Source: Sphingorhabdus lacus
GTDB lineage: Bacteria > Pseudomonadota > Alphaproteobacteria > Sphingomonadales > Sphingomonadaceae
NCBI RefSeq assembly: GCF_009768975.1
Contig: NZ_CP035733.1
Span: forward strand, 2,586,001 to 2,650,000
Direction of reading: 5' to 3'
Length of the DNA stretch: 64,000 nt
Within the stretch, counting starts at the first letter, position 1, and each line of letters begins with the position of its first letter. This document shows positions 46,594-56,053 of this stretch, one piece after another. Under the pieces are notes generated by a model. It was not told where the DNA came from, did no database searches, and saw only the letters and a list, made by a program, of their open reading frames with translations. The translations under genes and the position numbers were made by a program.

Positions 46594-47553
46594 ATGAAAC
46601 ATATTACCCTCGCGGTTTTTTCCACTTTTGCTTTTTTAAGCCCCGCTTCCGCACAAGACGATGTTACCGCAAACGCAGCCGAGCCGGCCGCTATTGTTGA
46701 ACAATTCGGCATTGACCGTAGTGACCGGATGACGGTTCAGGTCCAGGTGAACGGAAGCGCGGCCGTACCCTTCATCGTCGATACCGGCGCCGAACGGACG
46801 GTTATCGCCAATGATCTGGCGCGCGATCTGGCGCTGGAATCCGGGCCCACACTGACGCTGGCGACCATTTCGGGCAAAACGCAGGTCAATTCCTTTTACA
46901 TCGACAAGCTGACGACGGCGGCAGTAAACCTCGAAGGTGTGGAGGCACCCGGGCTCGAACGGTCCAATCTGGGTGCCTATGGCCTACTGGGTATCGACAG
47001 TTTGGAAGACAACCGCGTCCTGCTCGATTTCGCCAGCCAGAAGATGGATGTATTGCCGTCACGCCGCACGCGCGGGAAAACCAAGCTGGAGAACGGCATG
47101 ATCGTCGTCAGCGCTAAGCGCAAAGCCGGACGAATGATCCTATCCAGTGCCAAGATTGACGGCATACGGGTCGACATCATTTTGGATACCGGCGCGCAAA
47201 GCAGCATGGCCAATATGGCGCTTCGCGACAAGCTAAAGCGGCGGCACCGCACAGTCGATTTTACTCCTGTGAAGATGAAGAGCGTCACCGGATCGATTCT
47301 GAACGGCGAGTTCACCCAGCTGAAGGAAATCGAAGTCGGCGGTCTGACCATCAATGACCTGCCGATCACCTTTGCCGACAATTACGCCTTTACGGCCTTG
47401 TCGCTCAATGACCGTCCCGCGATCCTGCTGGGTATGGATGCGCTCAAATTGTTCGACCGCGTTCTGATCGATTTCGGCAACCGCAGGGTCGGTTTTGATT
47501 TACCCAAAGGCGTATCGCGCGCGACCCCTGCACGTCTGGCAGCTGCTTACTGA
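46594..47553 (+). CDS. Periplasmic two-domain retropepsin-like aspartic protease
   Basis: 319 residues with a signal peptide ending at ASA-QDD. Two aspartic-protease-like halves are visible, with DTGA at residue 63 (FIVDTGAERTVI) and again at 198 (IILDTGAQSSM), and a matching GLLGID or LLGMD segment after each. Retropepsin-like proteases normally have one catalytic DTG per chain and dimerise; this has both in one polypeptide. ATG at 46594 has GGAG upstream; the longer frame to 46453 has no support. Substrates unknown. Confidence 0.85.
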   Translation: MKHITLAVFSTFAFLSPASAQDDVTANAAEPAAIVEQFGIDRSDRMTVQVQVNGSAAVPFIVDTGAERTVIANDLARDLALESGPTLTLATISGKTQVNSFYIDKLTTAAVNLEGVEAPGLERSNLGAYGLLGIDSLEDNRVLLDFASQKMDVLPSRRTRGKTKLENGMIVVSAKRKAGRMILSSAKIDGIRVDIILDTGAQSSMANMALRDKLKRRHRTVDFTPVKMKSVTGSILNGEFTQLKEIEVGGLTINDLPITFADNYAFTALSLNDRPAILLGMDALKLFDRVLIDFGNRRVGFDLPKGVSRATPARLAAAY

Positions 47554-47597
47554 CGACCGCTTGCCACATCATGGCTTAATCCGCATAGGCGGTGGCG

Positions 47598-48293
47598 ATG
47601 ACACGGACATTTTTATTCGGCGGGCACAGTTTCGAGGTAGCGGGCGATGCCGCGCTTTACTGGCCTGAACACAAAATGCTGGTCGTTTCAGATCTCCATC
47701 TCGAAAAGGCGAGCGCCTATGCCGCGGGTGGACAGATGCTGCCGCCTTATGACAGCCTCGCGACGCTTGAACAGGTGGCTGCATTGGTGCGGCAATTCAG
47801 GCCCGCGACTGTTATTTCCCTTGGCGACAATTTCCATGACACCGATGGCGAGCGGCGGCTTCAGGGAAGCGCAGCGGCGCTGCTGCAGCAACTTGTGACG
47901 TCCGTCCGCTGGATTTGGGTGACCGGAAACCACGACCCCGATGTGCAGGGCCATTGGGGCGGCGAGGCGGTTGAATCGTTGCCATGCGGCAATGTGATAT
48001 TCCGGCATGAAGCGCTTGGGGAGGAAGAAGGGCCTGAAATTTCGGGGCATTTCCATCCTAAATTCCGGCAGGCCGTCCGCGGCCGTCACGTGTCGCGCCG
48101 CTGTTTCGTCCGGAGCGCGCGTAAATTGGTTATGCCTGCCTTTGGCGCGTTGACGGGCGGACTGGATGTACGGGACCCAGCGCTGATCGCGGCGTTCGCC
48201 TGCTCGGATGCGGAGAAGATCGAGGCGCTCGTGCCGACGCGCGACGGGATTGCGCTTTTTAACGTACCGGCATTACCCGCGCTCGCCAAATAA
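47598..48293 (+). CDS. pdeM: Ligase-associated DNA-damage-response endonuclease PdeM
   Basis: 231-residue calcineurin-like metallophosphoesterase. Metal-binding motifs are in order: SDLHLEKASAY, LGDNFHD, TGNHDPD and SGHFHPKF. PdeM works with the Lhr-like helicase and a dedicated ligase in DNA-damage repair. I prefer the ATG at 47598 with AGGCGG five bases upstream; a GTG six bases earlier is possible. The 3' end overlaps the convergent YggS gene by 21 bases. Confidence 0.92.
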   Translation: MTRTFLFGGHSFEVAGDAALYWPEHKMLVVSDLHLEKASAYAAGGQMLPPYDSLATLEQVAALVRQFRPATVISLGDNFHDTDGERRLQGSAAALLQQLVTSVRWIWVTGNHDPDVQGHWGGEAVESLPCGNVIFRHEALGEEEGPEISGHFHPKFRQAVRGRHVSRRCFVRSARKLVMPAFGALTGGLDVRDPALIAAFACSDAEKIEALVPTRDGIALFNVPALPALAK

Positions 48294-48950
48294 AGCGCTG
48301 CCAACACGGATATGTGTGGCGCCAAGCATGATCGCGGTTTGATAATCACCGGACATGCCCATGCTCAAACCGTCCAGACCGTAGCGCGCCGACAATTCAG
48401 CAAGCAGCGCGAAATAGGGCGCTGGCTCGATATCTGCGGGCGGCAAACACATTAGCCCGGCGACCGGAATGTTCTCGGCCTTTGTTGCAGCCAGAAGTTC
48501 GGGAAGCGCCTCGATAGCGCAGCCCCCCTTTTGGGGTTCCGCACCGATATTCACCTGGATGAAACAGGGCAAAAACCGGCCTTGGTCACGCATGGCCTTC
48601 CCCAAGGCCGTGGCAAGCGAAAGGCGATCGAGCGAATGAATGACATCAAACATGCTGACTGCTTCGGCGGCCTTGTTGGACTGCAATTGTCCGATCAGGT
48701 GGAGAACAATCCCCGCATCCAGCTTTTTCAACTCAGGCCATTTTGTCTGGGCTTCCTGAATACGGTTCTCGCCGTAGCTCTGATGTCCGGCCCGGATGAG
48801 CGGTTCTATTTCGCCAATGCTTCGGGTTTTGGACACGGCGATCAACGTGATGTCCGCTGGGACGCGAGTGGCAAGCTTTGCAGCAGCCGACATCTGTGCC
48901 GTGATTTCATTCAGCCGGCTCTGCGCCGTTTCGCGTATCGCTTCCTGCAT
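48273..48950 (-). CDS. YggS/PROSC family pyridoxal-phosphate homeostasis protein
   Basis: 225 residues, TIM-barrel PLP-binding protein. The PLP lysine lies in LIAVSKTRSIGEIEPLI and the family motif HQSYGENRIQEAQTKW follows. MGMSGDYQTAIMLGATHIRVGSALFG is near the C-terminus. These proteins buffer PLP and affect amino-acid homeostasis. It is divergent from the ThiE-like gene at 48974, with only 23 bases between starts. Confidence 0.93.
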   Translation of the reverse strand: MQEAIRETAQSRLNEITAQMSAAAKLATRVPADITLIAVSKTRSIGEIEPLIRAGHQSYGENRIQEAQTKWPELKKLDAGIVLHLIGQLQSNKAAEAVSMFDVIHSLDRLSLATALGKAMRDQGRFLPCFIQVNIGAEPQKGGCAIEALPELLAATKAENIPVAGLMCLPPADIEPAPYFALLAELSARYGLDGLSMGMSGDYQTAIMLGATHIRVGSALFGERG

Positions 48951-48973
48951 AGTGCGGCGCTATAGGCAAGAGG

Positions 48974-49525
48974 ATGCGTCGCCGCCAGCCCCTTCCAACA
49001 CTTTGGCTTATGACCGATACGCGTTTCGGCGATGGGTTGCTGGATGCGATCCGCCGATTACCGGTCCGGTCCGGCGTTATCTTCCGCCATTATGATATGG
49101 ACCCATCGGAGCGCCACGTCCTGTTCCGCAAAGTCGCGCATGTCTGTCGGCAAAGGGGGCACATGTTGCTTCTGGCGGGGGACGCTCGATCGGCTTCAAA
49201 ATGGCGGGCGGACGGTTTTCACCAGCGCTCGGCTGGACCGCGCAGGTTGTTCCACACGGCACCGGTCCACAATCGGCAGGAGCTTGCAGAAGCCCGGCGG
49301 ACAGGTGCCGATGCCGTGCTGATCTCGCCGCTATTCCCGACCGCAAGCCATCCGGACGCCCCCGCCCTCGGGCTCATGGCGTTCAACCTTCTCGCACGGC
49401 AAGCAAAGGGGGTGGCCGTTATCGCTTTAGGAGGAATGAGCAGGGGAAAAGCAAGGATGCTTCACCCTAAGCGAATTGACGGATGGGCAGCGATAGATGC
49501 GTTCCGCATCATTTACGAAGATTAG
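48974..49525 (+). CDS. Thiamine-phosphate-synthase-like protein (ThiE/TenI family), short
   Basis: 183 residues, about 25 fewer than usual ThiE. The second half has the phosphate-binding TENI features GADAVLISPLFPTASHPD and AVIALGGMSRG. The first half lacks the ThiE pyrimidine-binding HLGQxD-type motif (FHQRSA is present instead), so true thiamine phosphate synthesis is doubtful; it may be TenI-like or inactive. The start ATG overlaps a GAGG that is too close to be ideal, so an internal ATG (MTDTRFG) is possible. Confidence 0.7.
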   Translation: MRRRQPLPTLWLMTDTRFGDGLLDAIRRLPVRSGVIFRHYDMDPSERHVLFRKVAHVCRQRGHMLLLAGDARSASKWRADGFHQRSAGPRRLFHTAPVHNRQELAEARRTGADAVLISPLFPTASHPDAPALGLMAFNLLARQAKGVAVIALGGMSRGKARMLHPKRIDGWAAIDAFRIIYED

Positions 49526-50277
49526 AAGCGGATTTTGGTTCCGACATAAACCGCTTCGCTGTCCTTGCGGTTATCTACCCTTGGCAGCACACGGTCATTT
49601 TCGCTTTCGTAGCGAAGACCAGCTGTCACATCAATTTTGCGGCTGATCGAGAAGCTGCCGCCGACGTCAAGCTTATAGTCGCCGGACGCTGCACTACCCC
49701 GTGCGGGTGGTGCGACTTCGCGATTTTGATCAAGCTTGATATTCGTGCTGAACTTGCTTGGCTTCTTTCCGCTGTCATCCAGACGGAAATTGCCACGGCC
49801 GAGTTCGCTCAAAGGAACTTTAGCCGACAATTTCGGGGTCGATGGCAATGCGAAACCCTGCCAGCCTTTGGATGCGGACAGACGGTAATCAACGGTCGAA
49901 AGCCGGATGGCTTTTCCTGCGCCCGTTTCTGAGGTCGAAAGCGCACTGCGCACCGAAACCGCGCCGGCGGTCAAACGGCTGTTTGCGCGGGCGGCAACAA
50001 TGATCGTACGGCTGCGCGATGCGTCCGCGCCGGCCAGCGTAAACGGAAACCGGTTGCTGTCTTGGCCTTTCGTCGCGGCAAAGCGCGCGGCAAGGCGGCT
50101 ATCCACGCCTGATGGTGTGAAGGTATTGAGCCAATCTTTCGCTGTCGATTTTGTTTGTTCAACGGAATCGGCGGCCCAGGCAGGCATGACCAGCGGCGAC
50201 ACGACAAGCGAGCCCGTTGCAAGCAATGCTGCTGCAAAAACGGCGTTCTTCCGCCGGAAAGGCTTACCTATGCTCAT
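49522..50277 (-). CDS. Exported beta-strand-rich protein, sphingomonad type
   Basis: 251 residues. An N-terminal signal sequence ends near AWA-ADS, so it is exported. The rest alternates short beta strands and turns, ending in VYVGTKIRF with a terminal Phe typical of outer-membrane barrels. No enzyme motif. A barrel or surface-exposed beta protein is likely. The start at 50277 is ATG just after a GTG. The 3' end overlaps the ThiE-like gene by four bases. Confidence 0.65.
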   Translation of the reverse strand: MSIGKPFRRKNAVFAAALLATGSLVVSPLVMPAWAADSVEQTKSTAKDWLNTFTPSGVDSRLAARFAATKGQDSNRFPFTLAGADASRSRTIIVAARANSRLTAGAVSVRSALSTSETGAGKAIRLSTVDYRLSASKGWQGFALPSTPKLSAKVPLSELGRGNFRLDDSGKKPSKFSTNIKLDQNREVAPPARGSAASGDYKLDVGGSFSISRKIDVTAGLRYESENDRVLPRVDNRKDSEAVYVGTKIRF

Positions 50278-50525
50278 CACAGAACCAAAACGACTCCCTG
50301 TTCTTCACTTGGTATAGGACTAAATCGCGCAAATCAAAAGCGTCGATACCGATTAATCTGAATTAGAACGCGATTTTTGACAATATGTTGCACGATATCC
50401 ACAAAGTCTGTCCGGCATTCATCATGGCGCGTTTCGAAACTCGTTGGTTCAGCACCCAGAAAGCTTGCTCAAGCCAGCAAGGCGTTATAGAGGTTCCCCA
50501 GAAATTCATCGTTCAAGGACATTAT

Positions 50526-50957
50526 ATGCGCATCTCTCGCCTGGCACTTATCCTAGCCTCTGGCACTATGTTGTTGTCGGCGTGCGGAGGCACGGCGCGC
50601 CCGAAGGCTGATCTGGCGGCAAGTCAGGTAACCACAATCGGCGTAAACAGCTATTTGTGGCGCGCTTCGCTCGATGCACTGTCCTTCATGCCGCTCGTCC
50701 AGACCGATTCGGCTGGTGGAGTGATTGTGACCGACTGGTATGTTAACCCGCAAAGCCCGGGCGAGCGGATCAAGCTGACCGTTTCAATCCTGGACCAAGA
50801 CCTGCGCGCCGATGCATTGCGCGTCGCGGGCAGCCGTGAAGTTTCGCAAAACGGTCAATGGGTTGCCGCGCCCCTGCGGGCAGCAACCGTGCAAAAGATG
50901 GAAGCCATCATTTTGACCAAGGCCCGTGACCTTCGCCGCACGTCCATAAGCGGATAA
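50526..50957 (+). CDS. DUF3576 lipoprotein
   Basis: 143 residues. Signal ends in lipobox LSAC, then a compact domain with NSYLWRASLDALSFMPL and VTDWYVNPQSPGERIKLTV, typical of DUF3576. These proteins precede leuS in many Alphaproteobacteria. The ATG at 50526 has AAGGA upstream; the longer frame has none. The gene lies three bases before leuS and is the first of the leuS-lptE-holA operon. An envelope role is expected. Confidence 0.87.
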   Translation: MRISRLALILASGTMLLSACGGTARPKADLAASQVTTIGVNSYLWRASLDALSFMPLVQTDSAGGVIVTDWYVNPQSPGERIKLTVSILDQDLRADALRVAGSREVSQNGQWVAAPLRAATVQKMEAIILTKARDLRRTSISG

Positions 50958-50960
50958 TCG

Positions 50961-53477
50961 ATGAGCCAGCCTGACCGTTTCAACCCGCACGTCGCCGACG
51001 CGCGGTGGCAGAAGATTTGGGAAGACCAGGCGAGTTTCGTCGCCGATGACACCTCGCCCAAACCGCGCAGCTATGTGCTGGAAATGTTTCCCTACCCGTC
51101 AGGGCGTATCCACATCGGACACGTCCGCAACTACACGATGGGGGACGTCCTAGCCCGTTATAAGCGGATGACCGGACATGAAGTTCTGCATCCCATGGGC
51201 TGGGATGCGTTCGGTATGCCGGCTGAAAATGCCGCCATGGAAAAGGGCGTGCATCCGGGCGGATGGACCCGTGACAATATCGCCAATATGAAGGCGCAGC
51301 TGAAGCGGCTCGGCTTTGCCATTGACTGGACGCGCGAACTGGCGACTTGTGAGCCGGAATATTACGGCCATGAACAGGCTCTGTTCCTCAAGCTCTATGC
51401 CGCTGGCTTGGTTTACCGCAAGGAATCCGCCGTAAACTGGGATCCGGTCGACATGACCGTTCTGGCCAATGAGCAGGTGATTGACGGCAAAGGCTGGCGT
51501 TCGGGCGCGCCTGTCGAACGGCGCAAACTCAGTCAGTGGTTTTTGAAAATCACCGATTTTGCGGACGAACTGCTCGAAGGCCTTTCGTCGCTGGACCAGT
51601 GGCCCGACAAGGTCCGGTTGATGCAGGAAAACTGGATTGGTAAGTCGAAGGGCTTGCGCTGCCGCTTTGCATTTCCCGGATCGAGCGGCGACGGCATTGA
51701 TGTGTACACGACCCGTCCCGACACCATGTTCGGGGCGAGCTTTGTGGCGATTGCTGCGGACCATCCAGTAGCGCAAAAGCTCGCCACCAACGCCCCTGAA
51801 TTGCAGGCCTTTATCGAAGAATGCCGCAAGGGCGGGACAACTGCCGCCGATATTGAAACGGCGGAGAAAAAGGGATTCAATACCGGCCTGACCGTTGAGC
51901 ATCCGCTGGACCCAAGCTGGCATCTGCCGGTCTATGTCGCCAATTTCGTGCTGATGGATTATGGAACCGGGGCGATTTTCGGCTGTCCGGCACATGACCA
52001 GCGCGATCTGGATTTCGCGCGCAAATATGACCTGCCGGTCACGCGCGTTGTATCGGACGGGGATATCACAGACAGCCACTTCGCCGGGGACGTCGCCTAT
52101 ACAGGCCCCGGCACTATCGTGAATTCCCATTGGCTGAACGGCCTTTCCGTCGAACACGCAATTGCCGATGTCATTGCCAAGGCGGAATCCGAAGGCTGGG
52201 GCAAAGGGCAAACGCAATACCGGTTGCGTGACTGGGGCGTCAGCCGCCAGCGTTACTGGGGCACGCCCATTCCGATCATCCATTGCGACACCTGCGGTGC
52301 GGTTGCCGTGCCCGAAGCGCAATTGCCGGTAAAGCTTCCCGAAGATGTCACATTCGACATCCCCGGCAATCCGCTCGACCGCCATCCGACATGGAGCAAA
52401 GTCGACTGCCCGCAGTGCCACAAGCCTGCGCGCCGTGAAACCGACACGCTGGATACCTTTGTCGATTCCAGCTGGTACTTCATCCGCTTTGCCAGCCAGC
52501 CCGATGACAAGCCATTTGATCGTGCCGTCGCCGAAAAATGGCTGCCGGTGCAGCAATATATTGGCGGAGTGGAACATGCGATCTTGCATCTTCTCTATGC
52601 CCGATTCTGGACGCGTGCCCTCAGTCATATCGGCATGATTGACGTCAAGGAGCCTTTTGCTTCGCTATTCACGCAAGGGATGGTGACGCATCAGACATTT
52701 CAGGATGCCGACGGCAAATGGTTAAGCCCAGAGCAGGTTACCCGTTCAGGCGACAATTGGACAATCGCCGAAACAGGCGCGCCTGCAACGGCCGGCCGCA
52801 TCGAGAAAATGTCCAAGTCGAAGAAAAATGTCGTCGATCCCGATGACATTGTCGACCAATATGGAGCCGACGCCGTGCGCTGGTTCATGCTGTCGGACAG
52901 CCCGCCCGAACGTGATCTGGAATGGTCCGAGGCCGGTATTGAAGGTTGCTGGCGCTTTGTTCAGCGCCTTTGGCGTCTGACTGGCCAGGTCAGTGGTGCC
53001 GAAGGCGAAGACAAGGCGCTGCTGCGCAAAACGCATCAGGCCATTTCAAGCGTCGGCGCGGATATCGAAGCGTTGTCCTTCAACAAGGCCGTGGCGAAAA
53101 TTTACGATCTGGCAAATGCCATCGAGAAAGCTGCCCCGTCCGCATCGCGCGACGCCGCTATCAAGACCATCCTGCTTTTGTCCGCCCCGATGGTGCCGCA
53201 TTTGGCGGAAGAGGCCTGGACAAAATTGGGTGCGGGCTTGATCGCCGACGCATCCTGGCCCGATGTCGATCCCGCATTGCTGGTGGAAGATGAAGTCACC
53301 ATCGCGATTCAGGTCCAGGGCAAATTGCGCGATACGTTGACGGTGGCCAAAGGTCTTGGCCAGGACGATATGCAGGCGCTTGCGCTTGCCAGCCAAAAGG
53401 TCCAGCATGCCATTGGAGATGCGGAGATCCGCAAGGTCATTGTCGTACCGGACAGGCTGGTCAACATCGTAATATGA
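50961..53477 (+). CDS. leuS: Leucyl-tRNA synthetase
   Basis: 838 residues, class I synthetase. The HIGH motif is in [18 protein letters not shown] and [12 protein letters not shown] is the KMSKS loop near residue 620. The CP1 editing domain lies between. It charges tRNA-Leu and edits mischarged products. It overlaps lptE by four bases at the 3' end (ATGA), so the operon is coupled. Confidence 0.98.
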   Translation: MSQPDRFNPHVADARWQKIWEDQASFVADDTSPKPRSYVLEMFPYPSGRIHIGHVRNYTMGDVLARYKRMTGHEVLHPMGWDAFGMPAENAAMEKGVHPGGWTRDNIANMKAQLKRLGFAIDWTRELATCEPEYYGHEQALFLKLYAAGLVYRKESAVNWDPVDMTVLANEQVIDGKGWRSGAPVERRKLSQWFLKITDFADELLEGLSSLDQWPDKVRLMQENWIGKSKGLRCRFAFPGSSGDGIDVYTTRPDTMFGASFVAIAADHPVAQKLATNAPELQAFIEECRKGGTTAADIETAEKKGFNTGLTVEHPLDPSWHLPVYVANFVLMDYGTGAIFGCPAHDQRDLDFARKYDLPVTRVVSDGDITDSHFAGDVAYTGPGTIVNSHWLNGLSVEHAIADVIAKAESEGWGKGQTQYRLRDWGVSRQRYWGTPIPIIHCDTCGAVAVPEAQLPVKLPEDVTFDIPGNPLDRHPTWSKVDCPQCHKPARRETDTLDTFVDSSWYFIRFASQPDDKPFDRAVAEKWLPVQQYIGGVEHAILHLLYARFWTRALSHIGMIDVKEPFASLFTQGMVTHQTFQDADGKWLSPEQVTRSGDNWTIAETGAPATAGRIEKMSKSKKNVVDPDDIVDQYGADAVRWFMLSDSPPERDLEWSEAGIEGCWRFVQRLWRLTGQVSGAEGEDKALLRKTHQAISSVGADIEALSFNKAVAKIYDLANAIEKAAPSASRDAAIKTILLLSAPMVPHLAEEAWTKLGAGLIADASWPDVDPALLVEDEVTIAIQVQGKLRDTLTVAKGLGQDDMQALALASQKVQHAIGDAEIRKVIVVPDRLVNIVI

Positions 53478-53962
53478 GACATTTGCTCGCTTTGATTTTG
53501 GTAAGCCTGACGCTGTCCGCATGCGGGTTGAAGCCGCTATATAGTGGCGGGTCGACAGGCGCTGTCGCCTCCACCTTGGGCACGGTCATGGTGGAACCCA
53601 TCGCCGGCAAAAATGGGTGGCTGATGCGTAATGCCCTGAACGATCGGTTGGGATCGGCCCAATCCACGTCGGCCAAATTCCGTCTGGTTGTGGCTTTGGA
53701 TGACCAGATTGAAGGCTTCGGTGTGCGCGCCGACGATACCGTCACCCGTGAACGGCGCACCTTGCGTGCGCGCTACCAGCTTATCTCGCTTACGACCGGC
53801 GAAACCGTGTTGGATGCGACGGCCGGGGCGGATGCCGGTATCGACGTGGTCAGTTCGGAATATGCGACCATTGCCAGCGAAAACACCGCGCTCGAAAATT
53901 TGACCCAGCGTGTCGCGGACCAGATTGTCACGCGCCTCTCGCTCTACGCAGGCGGCGAATGA
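53474..53962 (+). CDS. lptE: LPS-assembly lipoprotein LptE
   Basis: 162 residues. Lipoprotein signal with lipobox LSAC, then GLKPLYSGG, the typical LptE start after lipidation. LptE plugs the LptD barrel and helps insert LPS in the outer membrane. Position between leuS and holA is conserved in Gram-negative bacteria. It overlaps both neighbours by four bases. Confidence 0.92.
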   Translation: MRHLLALILVSLTLSACGLKPLYSGGSTGAVASTLGTVMVEPIAGKNGWLMRNALNDRLGSAQSTSAKFRLVVALDDQIEGFGVRADDTVTRERRTLRARYQLISLTTGETVLDATAGADAGIDVVSSEYATIASENTALENLTQRVADQIVTRLSLYAGGE

Positions 53963-54981
53963 GCAACGCCAAGGAACGCGGTTTCATAAGCGCCATTACA
54001 ACGCGATCCGATATTCGGCTGTTCTTCATTTTTGGTCAGGACGAATCGGCAATTGCCGATATTGCAAGCCAGATGGCGGCGCAGTTAGGCGGTGCCGAGC
54101 GCATCGATATCGACAGTGACCGCATCCGCAATGACCCCGCGCTTTTGGCCGATGAAGCCTCCGCATTGTCGCTATTTGGCGACAAACGCTATGTCCGGGT
54201 CAACTTCCGCCGCGAAGAAGCATTGGCCGCGGTCGAAAACCTGCTTGAACTGGACAGTTGTGTAAACCCGGTGATCGCGACCGCCGGAAACCTGACTAAG
54301 ACCAGCAAATTGCGCAAGTTGGTGGAAAGTCATCCGCGCGCCTTATCCCATATCTGCTATCTGCCCGAAGAGACCGACGCCGCTTCGGCAGTGATGGGCT
54401 ATGCCGCCACCGTCGGCTTGAAACTGGACCGGAGCCTTGCCGCACGCATTGCCCGCTATACCCATCAGGATCGTAAATTGGCGCAGGCGGAAATAGAGAA
54501 GCTGGCGCTTTATTATGACGCATCGCCGCAGCGGCCCGCGACCGTCGATGTCACCACTTTTGAGGCTTTATCGGCCGAAACGGGTGAGGAAAATGTCAAC
54601 GGCCTGATCAACCAGATCATGAATGGCGACTTGCGCGGCACAGGGCGTGAACTGGTTTCAGCCCATAATCTGGGTGTGGATGCGATCCGTATTACCCGGG
54701 CACTTCAACGCCGCGTGACCTTGCTTGCTGCCTTGCGGGCCAAGGTCGACAAAGGATCCAATCCCGGCGCTGTTGTGAAGGCGACGCGGTCGATTTTCTG
54801 GAAGGATGCAGACGATTTCGTTAACCAGTTGGGTCGTTGGACGTCCGTTCGTCTGGTCGGCTTAAATGGTCATCTGCTCGATCTGGAATCCAAGCTCATG
54901 AGCGTGCGGGAGGGTCTTGGCGTCATCATATTGGAAGAGGAATTGATCCGGATTGCGCGGGCTGCAGCGCGCAGCCGGTAA
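53959..54981 (+). CDS. holA: DNA polymerase III subunit delta
   Basis: 340 residues, AAA+-like clamp-loader subunit. N-terminal FIFGQDESAIADIASQM and FSADxL-type helices followed by a C-terminal clamp-loader bundle (ALQRRVTLLAALR). It opens the beta clamp for loading. Last gene of the leuS operon; convergent with the DUF4402 gene, three bases away. Confidence 0.9.
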   Translation: MSNAKERGFISAITTRSDIRLFFIFGQDESAIADIASQMAAQLGGAERIDIDSDRIRNDPALLADEASALSLFGDKRYVRVNFRREEALAAVENLLELDSCVNPVIATAGNLTKTSKLRKLVESHPRALSHICYLPEETDAASAVMGYAATVGLKLDRSLAARIARYTHQDRKLAQAEIEKLALYYDASPQRPATVDVTTFEALSAETGEENVNGLINQIMNGDLRGTGRELVSAHNLGVDAIRITRALQRRVTLLAALRAKVDKGSNPGAVVKATRSIFWKDADDFVNQLGRWTSVRLVGLNGHLLDLESKLMSVREGLGVIILEEELIRIARAAARSR

Positions 54982-54983
54982 AG

Positions 54984-55514
54984 TCATTCATATTGAGCGG
55001 TAATGGGTATCCGTGCACGAAAAGTGCCCGATGCGTTCCCCTGCACCACCAATTTGCCGCCAAAGGAAAAGCTCAGGCGACCTTCGCGATCCAGTCGCGG
55101 ATTGCCGACAATGCTGGCGCGCAGTCCGACGATCTTGATAACGGCACCAGTCGATGACGTCATATTTGCGGTTTGCGGCATATCAATGCGAATGGCCCGG
55201 CCGGGTTCACCGCGCACAATTGCGGTGCCCGCAAAAGCGGGACCGCCCAGATCAATGATCGATCCATCGACGCGACGACTTCCATTATGGGGGTCCACAT
55301 CAATCTGGCCGCCACTGCTACCCGAAAGCGCCGCACGGCTGAAGTCGAGTTGTGTGGTGATGTCTATGGAGAGAGGTGCCGCTTTAACCGTTGAAACTTG
55401 GGTGCTTTCTAACGTTTTCGTGCACAGCAGACAGGGTTCCTCACCCGCAGCCACCAGCAACGGCAAAAGCATCAACACGGTCAAAGCGCGGCGCTTATGA
55501 TCTGGTCCTATCAC
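54984..55514 (-). CDS. DUF4402 domain exported protein
   Basis: 176 residues. Hydrophobic N-terminus ([15 protein letters not shown]) as a signal peptide; two cysteines (CLLC) at the mature start. The body repeats beta strands typical of DUF4402, ending [14 protein letters not shown]. Function unknown; members are thought to be pilus-like or surface adhesins. Convergent with holA. Confidence 0.78.
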   Translation of the reverse strand: MIGPDHKRRALTVLMLLPLLVAAGEEPCLLCTKTLESTQVSTVKAAPLSIDITTQLDFSRAALSGSSGGQIDVDPHNGSRRVDGSIIDLGGPAFAGTAIVRGEPGRAIRIDMPQTANMTSSTGAVIKIVGLRASIVGNPRLDREGRLSFSFGGKLVVQGNASGTFRARIPITAQYE

Positions 55515-55615
55515 AGCCTTTTTACATTAGCGGCTTTATGGTAAATGTTAGGTTAAACCACGGTCTTGAAGAACAGCACTCACCCCACCATCTCCATGGT
55601 CTGAAAGGCGGAACA

Positions 55616-56008
55616 ATGGAAAAAATTCACAAGAGCGATGCGGAATGGCGGGCGGAATTGGACCCTGTGCAATATCATGTCCTGCGCGAGGCTGGGACAG
55701 AGCGGGCCTTTGCGGGAAAACTGACCGATGAGAAACGTTCCGGTGAATTTCGCTGCGCAGGTTGCGGCACGGCCCTGTTCGTATCGGACACCAAATTCGA
55801 CAGCGGTTCAGGTTGGCCCAGCTTTACCGCACCTGCCGATCCGGAAGTTGTCGAGGAACATCGCGATATATCCCACGGTATGGTCCGCACCGAAGTGCGC
55901 TGCGCCGCGTGCGAAGGACATCTGGGTCATGTATTCCCCGATGGTCCCGGGCCAACGGGCTTGCGTTACTGCATCAACAGCGCTGCGCTTGAATTCGACC
56001 CCGAATAA
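55616..56008 (+). CDS. msrB: Methionine-R-sulfoxide reductase
   Basis: 130 residues. Two zinc CxxC pairs in [11 protein letters not shown] and [12 protein letters not shown], and the catalytic cysteine in [19 protein letters not shown] is the substrate-binding loop. It repairs the R form of oxidised methionine. The ATG at 55616 has AAAGGCGG upstream. A longer frame upstream overlaps the DUF4402 gene and is not supported. Confidence 0.95.
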   Translation: MEKIHKSDAEWRAELDPVQYHVLREAGTERAFAGKLTDEKRSGEFRCAGCGTALFVSDTKFDSGSGWPSFTAPADPEVVEEHRDISHGMVRTEVRCAACEGHLGHVFPDGPGPTGLRYCINSAALEFDPE

Positions 56009-56053
56009 CTTGGTCCTTGTCCCCGAATCCCATTGGCGATAACAACGCCCCCA

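Noticed and set aside
51150-52628. 492-codon open frame on the minus strand
   Set aside because: It is antisense to leuS, has no family motifs, and arises from G+C-rich codon use.
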